Notes under the pieces: model-generated
Told to the model about the DNA's origin: nothing
Databases searched by the model: none
What the model saw: only the letters and a program-made list of their open reading frames with translations
Position numbers and translations under genes: made by a program
Assembly: GCA_965603515.1 (NCBI GenBank)
Contig: CBFDDH010000008.1
Coordinates: 3,823-67,822, forward strand
DNA from: JAUVZL01 sp965603515
GTDB taxonomy: Bacteria > Hydrothermota > Tepidihabitantia > SM23-42
DNA: 64,000 nt
Direction of reading: 5' to 3'
Part shown: positions 32,013-41,401 of the stretch, in pieces
Layout: each line of letters starts with the position of its first letter
Numbering within the stretch: position 1 is the stretch's first letter

Positions 32013-33207
32013 TTACACCAGAATCGTTGATGAAAAAGTAATGTTTGAAATCTATAAGTCAGCTCGACAGCTCTGTGGCAAATCTATCGTGCATATCAAC
32101 TCAACGTATTATGGAGGCGGTGTCGCAGAAATGCTGAGTGCTCTTGTGCCGCTATTGAATGATACCGGTGCAGAAACAGGTTGGCGTCAGCTACGCGGTT
32201 CTCCTGACTTTTTCAATATAACCAAAAAATTCCACAATGCCTTGCAAGGCGACCACATTCATCTTACTAAGATGAAGAAAAAGCTCTACATCGAGGCAAA
32301 TGAGGATTTCTCAACCTACACCCATATTGACCACGACTGTGTTATTGTTCACGACCCGCAGCCTCTTCCCCTTATTAAGTTCTATAAGAAAAAGCAACCC
32401 TGGATATGGCGCATACATGTCGATCTATCAAATCCAAATATAAAACTCTGGGATTTCCTTAAGAACCATATTTTGAGATATGATTTAGTAATAGTTTCAC
32501 ATAAACAATACCGGAAAAAAGAGATGCCTGTTGAACAAAGGGTAATTCACCCAGCGATTGATCCCTTGTCGCCAAAGAACATGGAGATTTCCGAAAAAAC
32601 AATTGAGAAAACTCTAAAAAAATTCAAAGTCCCGACCGACAAACCATTTCTTTGCCAGATATCACGTTTCGATAAATGGAAAGACCCCGAAGGTGTTGTC
32701 GATATCTTCAGGCTTGTTAAAGAAAAATTCGACTGCCGGCTAGTGCTCTGCGGCAGTGCTGCCACTGATGATCCGGAAGGCAGTCAAACCTTCGAACGGG
32801 TTCGTAAAAAAGCCGATAATCATACCAGGAATGGCGATATCATACTCATTACGTCGCTTAACAATATCCTGGTTAATGCGCTCCAGCGCAAGGCATCCGT
32901 TATCATACAAAAATCATTAAGAGAGGGCTTTGGTCTTACAGTCACTGAAGGTTTATGGAAAGAAAAACCAGTAGTTGCATCAAAAGTAGGTGGTATACCA
33001 CTCCAGATACGAAATGGCGAAAGCGGTTTTCTAGTTCCTCCAAAATCAACTAAGGAATTCGCTGACATCATTATTGAAATTCTAAAGAACCCCAAACTCG
33101 CAAAGAAGATCGGCAAAAAAGGTAAGGCGTACGTTAAAACCAATTTTTTGATCACACGGCTATTACTCGATTATTTGAAACTGGTTGACGAATTACTAAG
33201 CAGATAG
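31993..33207 (+). CDS. treT: TreT-like trehalose synthase (GT4)
   Basis: The protein has 404 residues from GTG 31993 (AAAGGAGG upstream, inside otsAB). VHINSTYYGGGVAEMLSALVPLL, VIVHDPQPLPLI, and the C-terminal SLREGFGLTVTEGLWKEKPV match trehalose glycosyltransferring synthase, which forms trehalose directly from NDP-glucose and glucose. Overlap with otsAB gives two trehalose routes from one mRNA. Trehalose or another disaccharide product is inferred from family and context. Confidence 0.9.
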   Translation: MAHRIDDYTRIVDEKVMFEIYKSARQLCGKSIVHINSTYYGGGVAEMLSALVPLLNDTGAETGWRQLRGSPDFFNITKKFHNALQGDHIHLTKMKKKLYIEANEDFSTYTHIDHDCVIVHDPQPLPLIKFYKKKQPWIWRIHVDLSNPNIKLWDFLKNHILRYDLVIVSHKQYRKKEMPVEQRVIHPAIDPLSPKNMEISEKTIEKTLKKFKVPTDKPFLCQISRFDKWKDPEGVVDIFRLVKEKFDCRLVLCGSAATDDPEGSQTFERVRKKADNHTRNGDIILITSLNNILVNALQRKASVIIQKSLREGFGLTVTEGLWKEKPVVASKVGGIPLQIRNGESGFLVPPKSTKEFADIIIEILKNPKLAKKIGKKGKAYVKTNFLITRLLLDYLKLVDELLSR

Positions 33208-33226
33208 CCGCAAGAAGGGAAGTGCA

Positions 33227-33682
33227 ATGAGTAACCTCGATAAATTTGCTGAGGATCTTCAATCGGAAATAATGGCGGATATTGAGAAAATCTATTCCAA
33301 GAAAGTCATTGAGCACTGGAAAAACCCGAAAAACTGGGGTATCATGAATGACGCTGACGGCTATGGCAAAACCACTGGTCCTTGTGGCGACACTATAGAG
33401 TTTTCAATAAAGATCAAGGATAAAGTTATAATAAAATGCACATTTGATACTGACGGATGCGGCACAACGATAGCTTGTGCAAGTATCATGACAGAAATGC
33501 TAACTGGCAAGACGATTTCCTATGCAAAAACCATTACCCAGACGTCAGTACTTAATACCTGCGGAGGCTTGCCTGAAGACAGCAAGCACTGCGCGCTTCT
33601 GGCAGCCACTAGCTTGCAGGCGACAATAAGAAACTACGAAGAAACAAAGAACGAACCCTGGAAAAAGTTATACGAAAAATAA
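33227..33682 (+). CDS. IscU/NifU-type Fe-S scaffold
   Basis: The protein has 151 residues. Cluster ligands are C53 (TGPCGDT), C78 (DGCGTT) and C122 (KHCALLA); there is an extended N-terminus (~20 residues) before the usual KVIEHWKNPKNWG. Unlike 15152 it is a plain scaffold, similar to stand-alone NifU-like proteins of anaerobes. It lies 19 bp after treT with no clear metabolic link, and ends just before a promoter. Confidence 0.9.
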   Translation: MSNLDKFAEDLQSEIMADIEKIYSKKVIEHWKNPKNWGIMNDADGYGKTTGPCGDTIEFSIKIKDKVIIKCTFDTDGCGTTIACASIMTEMLTGKTISYAKTITQTSVLNTCGGLPEDSKHCALLAATSLQATIRNYEETKNEPWKKLYEK

Positions 33683-33684
33683 TA

Positions 33685-33712
33685 TTGACTTCACAAATTA
33701 TATCCATATCAT
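33685..33712 (+). promoter_or_regulatory. sigma-70-type promoter, leaderless arrangement
   Basis: TTGACT (33685-33690), 16 bp spacer, TATCAT (33707-33712). The GTG of the next gene begins 6 bp after the -10 box, so transcription would start at or next to the start codon. No Shine-Dalgarno is present. Confidence 0.55.
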
Positions 33713-33717
33713 AGTCA

Positions 33718-34359
33718 GTGCATATCCTCGCGATTACAGATATTCATGGCCGTCAAGGCTATAATACTGAAGTCAATAAACTGATCTCTAATGCAGACCT
33801 TGTCGTAATTGCTGGTGACCTGACCAATTTCGGACATGACAGGGAAGCCAAATCAGTAATTCAGAAAATCCAAATGCTAAATGAGAAGATCCTTGCCATT
33901 TGCGGCAACTGTGATTATCCTGATATCAACAATACGCTTGAAACAATGGATATCAAACTGCAGGAAACTGCAAAGGTCTACAATGATGTCGCTTTTTATG
34001 GACTGGCCGGCTGTACTAAGACACCGTTCAGCACGCCGCAAGAATATTCTGAGCAGGAAATTGCAGCAACCTTAGCGGGTTTTCGTAAATATGAGAACGC
34101 GCGATATCATGTTCTGGTCACCCATTCACCACCTGCAAAAACAAATTTGGATAGAACATTCATGGGGCTTCATGTTGGCTCCAAAGCAATACGTGATTTC
34201 ATTAAGGCATTCAAACCTGACCTGGTGGTTTGTGGGCATATTCACGAAGCACGAGGAGTAGATAAAATTGGCGAAACTATCATGATCAATCCCGGGCAGT
34301 TCCCTAAACACTATGCAATAATTGATATGTCAGATAAGATAACTTATCGTTTGTATTGA
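33718..34359 (+). CDS. calcineurin-like metallophosphoesterase
   Basis: The protein has 213 residues from GTG 33718. Metal motifs ITDIHG, VIAGDLTNFG, CGNCDYPD, VTHSPP and CGHIHEARG are complete. The family (archaeal/bacterial small phosphoesterases related to YfcE/MJ0037 types) hydrolyses phosphodiesters or monoesters; the substrate is unknown. No ribosome site is seen and the promoter lies just upstream, so the mRNA is probably leaderless. It converges on the glycerate kinase gene, 10 bp apart, with no clear terminator. Confidence 0.9.
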   Translation: MHILAITDIHGRQGYNTEVNKLISNADLVVIAGDLTNFGHDREAKSVIQKIQMLNEKILAICGNCDYPDINNTLETMDIKLQETAKVYNDVAFYGLAGCTKTPFSTPQEYSEQEIAATLAGFRKYENARYHVLVTHSPPAKTNLDRTFMGLHVGSKAIRDFIKAFKPDLVVCGHIHEARGVDKIGETIMINPGQFPKHYAIIDMSDKITYRLY

Positions 34360-34369
34360 ACCAAAGAGA

Positions 34370-35494
34370 TTAATTCAATAGGGTCTTCCCTACTTTTATT
34401 GCCAATTCTTCGAGGAGCTTTGGTGCATTTGCCATTGCTTTGTTCAAGGATATGGATGACCTAACCAGGCTATATTGAGACAGAACTCTGTATTTTTTGA
34501 AAACCTTAGCATCCCGGGTTATACTTCCGCATATTAATATCACTGGTTTCTTGTGTATATAGGCAAGATCAACGACTCGTTTTAGAGTCTTGCCATAGAA
34601 ACTCTCTTTATCCACACGTCCTTCACCAGTAATGACCAAATCACATGCCTTAATCGCATCTTCGAAGTATACGAGTTCTTTAATCAACCCAAACCCGGAT
34701 ATCATCTCTGATTTCATTACCGCAACAAAAGCACCGCCAATACCACCTGCTGCACCAGAACCTGGAATTTTGTCCAAATCTATCTGGTATTGTTTCAAAA
34801 CGACTTTTTTGAAAGTCTTCAGAGCCTTGTGAATTAAAGGCATGGTCGCTTGCTTTGCGCCCTTTTGTTTGGCATAAACCAAAGCACCATATCTTCCAGT
34901 CAAAATGTTTTTTACATCAGATGCAATAGTGATTTTTACTGATCTAATACGCTCTGGCATCTGCGATGTGTCAATCCTTCTCAAGTCAAGGAGCCCTCTG
35001 CAATTAAGCTCAATTGGTTCATCCTTACGATCGAGGAATCTTGCACCAAGAACAGATAAAGCACCAACGCCGCAGTCAATCGTTACGCTATCACCAATGC
35101 CCAGGATCACCTTGCGATATCTATTATTTACTGCATCAAGAATGAGTTCTCCAACCCCTTTGGTTGTCGTAATAAACGGATTGCGTTCTTTTTTAGGTAT
35201 CAACTTCAAACCGGCAGCTTCCGCGAGTTCAACGATCGCCACCCGTTGTCTGGAAACTACCCCATAGGTCGCGGTGATCATATTATTGGTCGGTCCAGTG
35301 ACTTTCAGGCTTACGAATTCTCCATCAAGAGCCTTAGTCATTATGTACGACGTGCCCGTACCGCCATCAGCCAAAGGCAATTCAGTTATGTTGAATTTTC
35401 TCGAAACCTTTCTTAAACCCTTTGCAATGTAGTGTGCAACTTCTATTGAATTAAGCGATTCCTTAAAACTGTTTGGCGCAACCAGAATCTTCAT
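34370..35494 (-). CDS. glycerate kinase (GlxK family)
   Basis: The protein has 374 residues, normal for the type-1 family: MKILVAPNSFKESLNSIEVA, PLADGGTGT, GIGDSVTIDCGVG, PGSGAAGGIGGAF and DLVITGEGRVD. It phosphorylates D-glycerate, in this family usually to 2-phosphoglycerate. The start overlaps the stop of the upstream reductase gene (ATGA type, 4 bp), so glyoxylate or hydroxypyruvate to glycerate to phosphoglycerate forms a clear two-step route. It is the last gene of the minus-strand run. Confidence 0.95.
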   Translation of the reverse strand: MKILVAPNSFKESLNSIEVAHYIAKGLRKVSRKFNITELPLADGGTGTSYIMTKALDGEFVSLKVTGPTNNMITATYGVVSRQRVAIVELAEAAGLKLIPKKERNPFITTTKGVGELILDAVNNRYRKVILGIGDSVTIDCGVGALSVLGARFLDRKDEPIELNCRGLLDLRRIDTSQMPERIRSVKITIASDVKNILTGRYGALVYAKQKGAKQATMPLIHKALKTFKKVVLKQYQIDLDKIPGSGAAGGIGGAFVAVMKSEMISGFGLIKELVYFEDAIKACDLVITGEGRVDKESFYGKTLKRVVDLAYIHKKPVILICGSITRDAKVFKKYRVLSQYSLVRSSISLNKAMANAPKLLEELAIKVGKTLLN

Positions 35495-36474
35495 TCGTAA
35501 ACTTGTGGATTGATTGTATTGGGTGCTCTTCCCTTTTCAACAAGCAGGGTTACTATATTCTCCGCAACCATCATCGCCATCCTTGTCCTGGTTTCTATCG
35601 ACGCCGAGCCGATATGCGGTGTGAGTACTGTATTTGGCATTTCAATGAGTTCCTCTTCAATGGTTGGCTCATCCTCATAAACATCCAAAGCACAGCCTGC
35701 AATTCTCTTCTCCCGCAGTGCCCTGACAAGAGCCTTTTCATCAATAACCTGACCTCTTGCTACATTTATCAAATACGATGACTCCTTCATTAGAACGAGC
35801 TTCTCCTTTGTTATCATATGATAGGTTTGTTCATTAAGCGGTACATGAATACATATAAAATCTGCCTGCCTCAATAGATCATCCAAACCATGATACTCTA
35901 CTCGATACGCGGTCTCTTCATCGGTTGACAATCGCACCGAATCATGATAAAAAACTCTCATACCGAAACCATTTGCGCGTTGCGCAACTGCCCGGCCAAT
36001 TCTACCCAAACCAATTATACCGAGTATTTTACTGTGGATATCCCGACCTAAGAACAACATCGGTGCCCAACCCTTGAAACTCTTTTGACGAATGAATTTA
36101 TCGGCCTCAATAATGCGACGCGCGAGTGAAAGCAGTAAACTGAATGTTAAATCAGCTGTTGCTTCAGTCAAAACTCCCGGTGTATTAGTAACCGGTATTT
36201 TTCTTTTTGTCGCTGCTTGAATATCGATATTATTATAACCTACTGCATAATTAGCAATTATTTTCAAATGCTTTGCGGCATCAATAATTTCGGCATCTAC
36301 CCTATCATTCAATAAGCAGATCAATCCATCTTTATCTTTGATTCCCGTTATCATATCGTGTCTGGACATTGGAACATCTAAAGGGTTGATGAACAAATCA
36401 ATGTGCTTTTCAAGTAATTCGATGCCTGGTTGCGGCAACCGACGGGTTAAAAGGACCTTTGGTCGCAGAGTCAT
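35491..36474 (-). CDS. D-2-hydroxyacid dehydrogenase (glyoxylate/hydroxypyruvate reductase)
   Basis: The protein has 327 residues. NAD-binding motif GLGRIGRAVAQR (~150-161), the conserved Arg in LINVARGQVIDE, the Glu in EDEP and the catalytic His in LTPHIGSAS are all present, as in GyaR/GhrB-type enzymes. It reduces glyoxylate to glycolate or hydroxypyruvate to D-glycerate. The overlap with glycerate kinase favours the glycerate product. It is 46 bp after the FmdE gene and may belong to the same transcript. Confidence 0.93.
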   Translation of the reverse strand: MTLRPKVLLTRRLPQPGIELLEKHIDLFINPLDVPMSRHDMITGIKDKDGLICLLNDRVDAEIIDAAKHLKIIANYAVGYNNIDIQAATKRKIPVTNTPGVLTEATADLTFSLLLSLARRIIEADKFIRQKSFKGWAPMLFLGRDIHSKILGIIGLGRIGRAVAQRANGFGMRVFYHDSVRLSTDEETAYRVEYHGLDDLLRQADFICIHVPLNEQTYHMITKEKLVLMKESSYLINVARGQVIDEKALVRALREKRIAGCALDVYEDEPTIEEELIEMPNTVLTPHIGSASIETRTRMAMMVAENIVTLLVEKGRAPNTINPQVYE

Positions 36475-36520
36475 ATAAGATTAAATCTATATTTTGCTAA
36501 AATTCAAGAGTGGGGTGCTA

Positions 36521-36937
36521 TTACTTGACAACTACCCATAATAGCCGAGCAGGCGTACTAAATACCCTCCTTGCTGCTCTGACAAGATCATCTTGGCCAA
36601 AACACATATTGAAAGCATGCTCAGTGATCTTATACCTGTGTTTTCGTTTACCTTTCTCGACAGTTACCTCGATACCACTGGATTTCCATTTGCTAATCCC
36701 GATATTTCCCTTACCAAATGTGGCAAAAGTTGAACACTGTAGTCCATCAATAATGCATGTGAAGGGTTTCTCCGGTTTGACTTTGACTTTGATAATAATA
36801 TCCATGATGCCTTTGAGTTTATGTTTTTTGTCAATATATTTGCCAAGCTTGTATCCCAAGGCCAGAAACGGACCATTGTGTCCGTGGAATCTGATAGTTT
36901 CCTGATACGTCAAAATACTAGGTCTTTTGAACTTCAT
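36521..36937 (-). CDS. FmdE-family protein
   Basis: The protein has 138 residues. The conserved start FHGHNGPFLALGYKLG and the later DGLQCSTFATFGKGNI are the FmdE domain motifs, with His and Cys that could bind metal. FmdE was named from the formylmethanofuran dehydrogenase operon but is widespread in anaerobes without it. Here it overlaps the ABC permease gene by 20 bp, so it likely works with metal or metal-complex uptake. It lacks the C-terminal zinc ribbon found in longer family members. Confidence 0.82.
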   Translation of the reverse strand: MKFKRPSILTYQETIRFHGHNGPFLALGYKLGKYIDKKHKLKGIMDIIIKVKVKPEKPFTCIIDGLQCSTFATFGKGNIGISKWKSSGIEVTVEKGKRKHRYKITEHAFNMCFGQDDLVRAARRVFSTPARLLWVVVK

Positions 36938-37748
36938 ACTTTTTAACTCTCCTTTTTGGTGAAAAAACTAAGCAAAGACCAAAAATCACACTTGAAGCAA
37001 TTATTATTACAGCGCCGGACGGTACATTGAAAACATAAGAAAAGAAAAGGCCGAGCAGGCAGGAACCGATGCCAAAACAGATTGAAAGAACATACATTGT
37101 TTTGAGTTTGTAAGTGAGCTGATATGCGGCTGATGGCGGATTGACAATGAGACTGAAGATCAAGAGGCCTCCAATTATGTTTAGGTTGATGGTCACAGTC
37201 GCACCGCAGAGAAAAAGAAGACAGTAAAATAGAATGGTCTCAGGGATACCGATTGCACGTGCAAGCTCTCGGTTAAAGAGAACAGCCTGTATTTCCTTGT
37301 ACAATAAAAGAAGAAATGCTATAACAATAAGTGTAATAAGGAATAAGTAGAATATATCGTGTGTAGAAATAATCAATATGTTACCCCAGATGAAATTGAG
37401 TGCCTCAGTCTTCGGTCCTTTTATCATTCCCATACCCAAGAAAGCGATGCCGAGAACAAAAGAAAAAATGATGCCTATAGAGATATTCGGGTCAACATCT
37501 CCCCGATCTGCAATCGGTCCGATCAATGCAGTCGATGCGAGACAAAAAATTATTGCGGTCAATAAAGGATTGACATGGAGTAATAGACCGAATATCGCAC
37601 CGGCAAACGCAGCATGTGACATTGCAACGCCAACAAATGGTATGCGCATCATGACCACCCACACTCCAACGATCCCACAGATTGCACCACCGAGTATTGA
37701 AGCAACCAGGGCACGTTGTATGAAGTGATATTGTAGGATCTCGAACAT
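36918..37748 (-). CDS. ZnuB-type metal ABC transporter permease
   Basis: The protein has 276 residues with about eight membrane helices and typical ABC-3 stretches (GGAICGIVGVWVVMMRIPFVGVAMSHAAFAG region, AIGIPETILFYCLLFLCGATV). It belongs to the family that imports Zn, Mn or Fe. The start lies 2 bp after the ATPase stop. The metal cannot be assigned from sequence. Confidence 0.93.
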   Translation of the reverse strand: MFEILQYHFIQRALVASILGGAICGIVGVWVVMMRIPFVGVAMSHAAFAGAIFGLLLHVNPLLTAIIFCLASTALIGPIADRGDVDPNISIGIIFSFVLGIAFLGMGMIKGPKTEALNFIWGNILIISTHDIFYLFLITLIVIAFLLLLYKEIQAVLFNRELARAIGIPETILFYCLLFLCGATVTINLNIIGGLLIFSLIVNPPSAAYQLTYKLKTMYVLSICFGIGSCLLGLFFSYVFNVPSGAVIIIASSVIFGLCLVFSPKRRVKKYEVQKT

Positions 37749-37749
37749 C

Positions 37750-38511
37750 CTATTTGCCTCTAGCCATTTTTGGCGGTTCTATTTTGAAATCGTAGACCTC
37801 AGAAAGAAGCTCTTTAGTAAAAACTTCATTGATCCTGCCAGAGGCGACTATATGACCATTCTTTAACAACAATGCATTTGTGCAGAAATTCGGTAAATGA
37901 TTCAACAGATGAGTAACGAACATTATTGTCAATTTCTTCTGTGAATAAATACGCTCAATCAATTTCGTGATTTCACATTGAGCGCGGGGATCGAGATTCG
38001 CAGTCGGTTCATCAAGTAGCAATATCCTCGGTTCTTGAGCTAAAGCTCGGGCAATTGACACTTTCTGTTTCTCGCCGCCTGACAAATGTCCGATCGGCTT
38101 TTCAAGCAGGTGATCAATATTAACAAGCTTGCATATATTATCGACTACAGTGTAATCTCCCTTACCTGGATAACGGAATAGTCCTATTTTACCGTAACGC
38201 CCCATCATGACTATATCATATACTGATATGGGCATCCGCGGGTCAATATCCATTTGCTGTGGCACATATCCGATTTCCTTGCGGAACCTGTTTATGTTTA
38301 GCGCGTTGACTGAAGTACCAAATATCTTCACCGTACCACTCTGCAGCTTACCTAAACCATTAATAAGTGTGAGTAGAGTCGTCTTCCCGGCTCCATTCGG
38401 TCCAACAACGGCGGTTAAACTCCCTGTGCTGATACTGAGCGAGATATTCTTGAGCGCAATGTGCTCGCGGTATGATACTGTTGCATTATGAATTTCGATT
38501 TCCCAAATCAC
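37750..38511 (-). CDS. ZnuC-type metal ABC transporter ATPase
   Basis: The protein has 253 residues: Walker A GPNGAGKTTLL, Q-loop YVPQQ, signature LSGGEKQKVSIARAL, Walker B ILLLDEPTANLD and H-loop VTHL. It powers the permease 2 bp downstream. The start overlaps the stop of the binding protein gene by 4 bp. Confidence 0.95.
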   Translation of the reverse strand: MIWEIEIHNATVSYREHIALKNISLSISTGSLTAVVGPNGAGKTTLLTLINGLGKLQSGTVKIFGTSVNALNINRFRKEIGYVPQQMDIDPRMPISVYDIVMMGRYGKIGLFRYPGKGDYTVVDNICKLVNIDHLLEKPIGHLSGGEKQKVSIARALAQEPRILLLDEPTANLDPRAQCEITKLIERIYSQKKLTIMFVTHLLNHLPNFCTNALLLKNGHIVASGRINEVFTKELLSEVYDFKIEPPKMARGK

Positions 38512-39314
38512 TGTAAGGCCTGTACAACACTTGAAAAATTCTGAGCAAGTGCTTCAGGATATGAATTCCCAAGTGGGAAATTCGTCAAAGTTATATGATT
38601 AACATTTGCTTCCTCGGCAATTGCTAACCCTACATCAGATCCGCTCTGGAGATTATCAACGACAAGTCTGACTTGTTTGCGCTCTGCCTGCTTAATTGCT
38701 TCAGCCATCATCACTGGGGTCAATTCTTCAGCTCGTGGGTAAGTAAGAACAATATCCAAACCTAACCAACTGAGAAATTCAGCCTGTAGTTCGGAACATA
38801 CGATTTTGATCCCTCTGATGTCCTTTGATCTATCCGTAATGTCTTTGACAATTGAATCAATCGCCGCCGCGTATGAAACATAATTTTTGGTGTAAACGGT
38901 GCGATGTTGTTGGTCTAAAGAACACAGAAGCGAGGTTACGTGTTCGGCTGCTTGCTTGTGATTATCTGGAACCATGAGATTTCCTTGAACGCCGATTATA
39001 CGCAATGCTGGTTTATTATCGACCGCAGCGAGTAACTTTCCAGTCCACTTTTCCCATCCGTGACTGAGCAGGATCCTTGAACCGCTTAGCTCCTTCACAT
39101 TCTCTGCCTTCAAATCAAAGTGCCCCGGGCACATACCTGCCGGGACGATCGTTGAAACATCGATCTCTTCCAAGCCTATGGCGTGAACTATGGAACCCAG
39201 TAACGCGGTAGTCGTGGTTATCTTTATCCTCTTTTCCTCAGGTGCCGCACAATAGATCATCAGCAAAATGAGATAAGCAATAAAAATATTAAAGAACTTA
39301 AGTTTCACTTTCAT
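38508..39314 (-). CDS. metal ABC transporter substrate-binding protein (ZnuA-like)
   Basis: The protein has 268 residues. It has an N-terminal signal; the sequence MIYCAAPEE may be an atypical lipobox with Tyr before Cys. The ZnuA pattern TTTALLGSIVHAIG, then VPAGMCPGHFDLKAENVKEL supplies the first His ligand, though family members usually read PxxHxYxxxP. The His-rich loop of zinc-specific ZnuA proteins is absent; another metal or a metal complex is possible. It lies 9 bp after the TonB receptor gene. Confidence 0.87.
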   Translation of the reverse strand: MKVKLKFFNIFIAYLILLMIYCAAPEEKRIKITTTTALLGSIVHAIGLEEIDVSTIVPAGMCPGHFDLKAENVKELSGSRILLSHGWEKWTGKLLAAVDNKPALRIIGVQGNLMVPDNHKQAAEHVTSLLCSLDQQHRTVYTKNYVSYAAAIDSIVKDITDRSKDIRGIKIVCSELQAEFLSWLGLDIVLTYPRAEELTPVMMAEAIKQAERKQVRLVVDNLQSGSDVGLAIAEEANVNHITLTNFPLGNSYPEALAQNFSSVVQALQ

Positions 39315-39323
39315 AATGGCGGT

Positions 39324-41159
39324 CTAAAACTCGTAACTAAGTCCAACTGTATAATTGCGTTCGGTCATCTTGTACAATCCAGCAGAACCACCTGGTAAGT
39401 TGGCATATATATCATAGTTGCGGTCAAGGATATTGTCTACAGCGACAAATGGTTTAAGACCAAACCACAGTCTATAGCCAATCTTGGAGTTTATTACAAA
39501 ATAATCGTCAATCGGACTCTGCGAACTATCGGCAGCAAAATAATCAAAGACGTATTGGCCATTAAGTCCAATGCCTAAGGACGCGTAAGTAAATCCCAGG
39601 TTTAGGTCAGTTTTATTCTTTGGTCTACCAGTGGTCTTTTCTCCTGGATCAAGGTATGAATGGTAAATACGTGCCGTGACAATATCTTGATACTGCGCGA
39701 TAATACCAACCTCAATACCACGGAATTCGAAAGTTCCAACATTCTCGAATATGTACATTGGCGGCGGGTTTTCATTGAGAACAGTTTGGATTAGATTTTC
39801 GCCCTCCATAATAAAGCCGGTTGCTTCAATATTGAGTCCGTGAGTAACTCTTTGATTCACACCAACTTCGTAATTCCAGACCACTTCAGGCTCAAGGTCA
39901 GTATTCGATGCTGGAAAGAGATAGAGCTCATTGATCTGCGGAGAACGGAATCCCTTATTGATCGCCCCACGAATAACTGTTCCATCAACTGGATGGATAA
40001 CACAACCAATCTGCGGTGATATAAGCTTACCCGCAATCTCATCGTGATTATAACGTGCACCAAAGGAAAGAATGACTTTATCGAACAATATCTGCTCGTC
40101 ATGGAAGAACACACCATATTCATCCTTAACCCACGGCGACAAGTCGACTTCTATTCGTTCTCCACCTTGTTGCCGAAAATCACCACCTGCAGTGAGTTTG
40201 TTTCCAGTGATAAAAGAGACCGTGCTTTGGACCATAAAACCGTTAGTAAAGTCCTTCGAGTACCAACCATCAGAAAACTCGTGTTTGCCTTGATTACGAT
40301 AACCCTTGAACATCATTTCCCAATGCTGTCCTTTGCCAATGACTGTAAGATCAACTGCGGCGCGTTCATAGTCGTTCCAAACATCTGAAGACATAGTATC
40401 GGGATCAGTACTACGGAGGGGTTCTTCTTTGTATCCACTAAAGTACTTTGCGGTAACCACAGCATTTACATGATCGCCTATTTCATACCCAACGCGACCT
40501 GTTATATTCTTACCATCATATGCTGAGTTGTTTAAATAGCCCTCACTCAGCCGATAATCACCAGTAACATAGAATTGCAGCCTATTGACTTTACCTCCTG
40601 TCCTTAGTCTGTATTGTTGTGTTTCAAAACTTCCATAAGAAGCGATTACATCACCTTCAATCTGTTCCTGAGGGCTTTTTGTAATTATGTTAACCACACC
40701 ACCAAGAGCATCTGATCCGTAGAGCACTGATGCAGATCCACGGACCACTTCTACACGTTCAACATTATCCATAGGAAGCGAGTGGGTAATCGTGCAGCCA
40801 AATAATCCCATCTTTACTGGTCTGCCGTCAATTAAGACCATAACTGATCTCCCGCGATCGCCAATGCCCCTGATATCAACATCAGCCCTTCCGAAATCTC
40901 CTGTTTTATGAATAAAAACACCCGGTAAGTTAGCTAATATATCTGTACTATTGCGGAGATTCATTCTTTCGATATCAGATTCAGTAACCACGCTCACCGT
41001 TGCCGAAAGATCTTTGAGAACCATATTATATCGGGTTGCCGTTATCACGACTTCATCAAGATAATAAACTGGAAGTGAATCATCAATGACATCCTCTCCG
41101 TGGACTATGTTCATTGCTAAAGTACAAATAACAAACCCTATAACCAATAGTCTATTCAT
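39324..41159 (-). CDS. TonB-dependent outer-membrane receptor
   Basis: The protein has 611 residues from ATG at 41159 (AAAGGAG 6-8 bp upstream); an in-frame ATG at 41174 would place the ribosome site inside the gene. A signal peptide ends near VHG; the plug domain follows (DEVVITATRYNM, LANLPGVFIHKTG, VDIRGIGDRGRSVMVLIDGR, VERVEVVRGSASVLYGSDALGGVVNIITK), then a 22-strand-type barrel ending in Phe (YTVGLSYEF). BtuB-like plugs import cobalamin, but here the partner ABC system is of the zinc/metal type, so the ligand could be a metal or metallophore. Confidence 0.95.
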   Translation of the reverse strand: MNRLLVIGFVICTLAMNIVHGEDVIDDSLPVYYLDEVVITATRYNMVLKDLSATVSVVTESDIERMNLRNSTDILANLPGVFIHKTGDFGRADVDIRGIGDRGRSVMVLIDGRPVKMGLFGCTITHSLPMDNVERVEVVRGSASVLYGSDALGGVVNIITKSPQEQIEGDVIASYGSFETQQYRLRTGGKVNRLQFYVTGDYRLSEGYLNNSAYDGKNITGRVGYEIGDHVNAVVTAKYFSGYKEEPLRSTDPDTMSSDVWNDYERAAVDLTVIGKGQHWEMMFKGYRNQGKHEFSDGWYSKDFTNGFMVQSTVSFITGNKLTAGGDFRQQGGERIEVDLSPWVKDEYGVFFHDEQILFDKVILSFGARYNHDEIAGKLISPQIGCVIHPVDGTVIRGAINKGFRSPQINELYLFPASNTDLEPEVVWNYEVGVNQRVTHGLNIEATGFIMEGENLIQTVLNENPPPMYIFENVGTFEFRGIEVGIIAQYQDIVTARIYHSYLDPGEKTTGRPKNKTDLNLGFTYASLGIGLNGQYVFDYFAADSSQSPIDDYFVINSKIGYRLWFGLKPFVAVDNILDRNYDIYANLPGGSAGLYKMTERNYTVGLSYEF

Positions 41160-41175
41160 TACTACTCCTTTCATC

Positions 41176-41202
41176 GTGTTACTTTTCCAGAAATAATAAC
41201 AC
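41176..41202 (-). promoter_or_regulatory. GTGTTA-N15-TAACAC inverted repeat, possible operator
   Basis: Perfect 6 bp arms lie directly downstream of the -10 box of the metal-uptake operon, in its short 5' leader. A metal-responsive repressor could bind here, but no known consensus (Fur, Zur, MntR, NikR) is clearly matched. Confidence 0.3.
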
Positions 41203-41230
41203 AGTATAATCTGATATCCCGAAGTGTCAA
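41203..41230 (-). promoter_or_regulatory. sigma-70-type promoter of the TonB/ABC operon
   Basis: On the minus strand: TTGACA (41230-41225), 16 bp spacer, TATACT (41208-41203). It lies ~45 bp before the receptor start. Confidence 0.75.
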
Positions 41231-41350
41231 GAAAAGAGATGGATGTGTCCGAAAAGAATCAAAGAGTATTCATCGTCTAACAACCCTTTTTGTCTATGGT
41301 CCGGTTTAACCGGATGATCCAGAAAAAAAGTATGACGAGTTGATTTCTGG

Positions 41351-41401
41351 ATTGCCCGATCCCTTCGACATACAACTCAGGACTACAGCGAGTCGGGCAA
41401 T
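41351..41401 (+). repeat. dispersed intergenic repeat, copy 2, in a hairpin
   Basis: The 36 bp core 41358-41393 matches 2481-2516. In this copy it is bracketed by ATTGCCCGA (41351-41359) and TCGGGCAAT (41393-41401), giving a 9 bp stem that is not conserved in copy 1. Confidence 0.65.
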
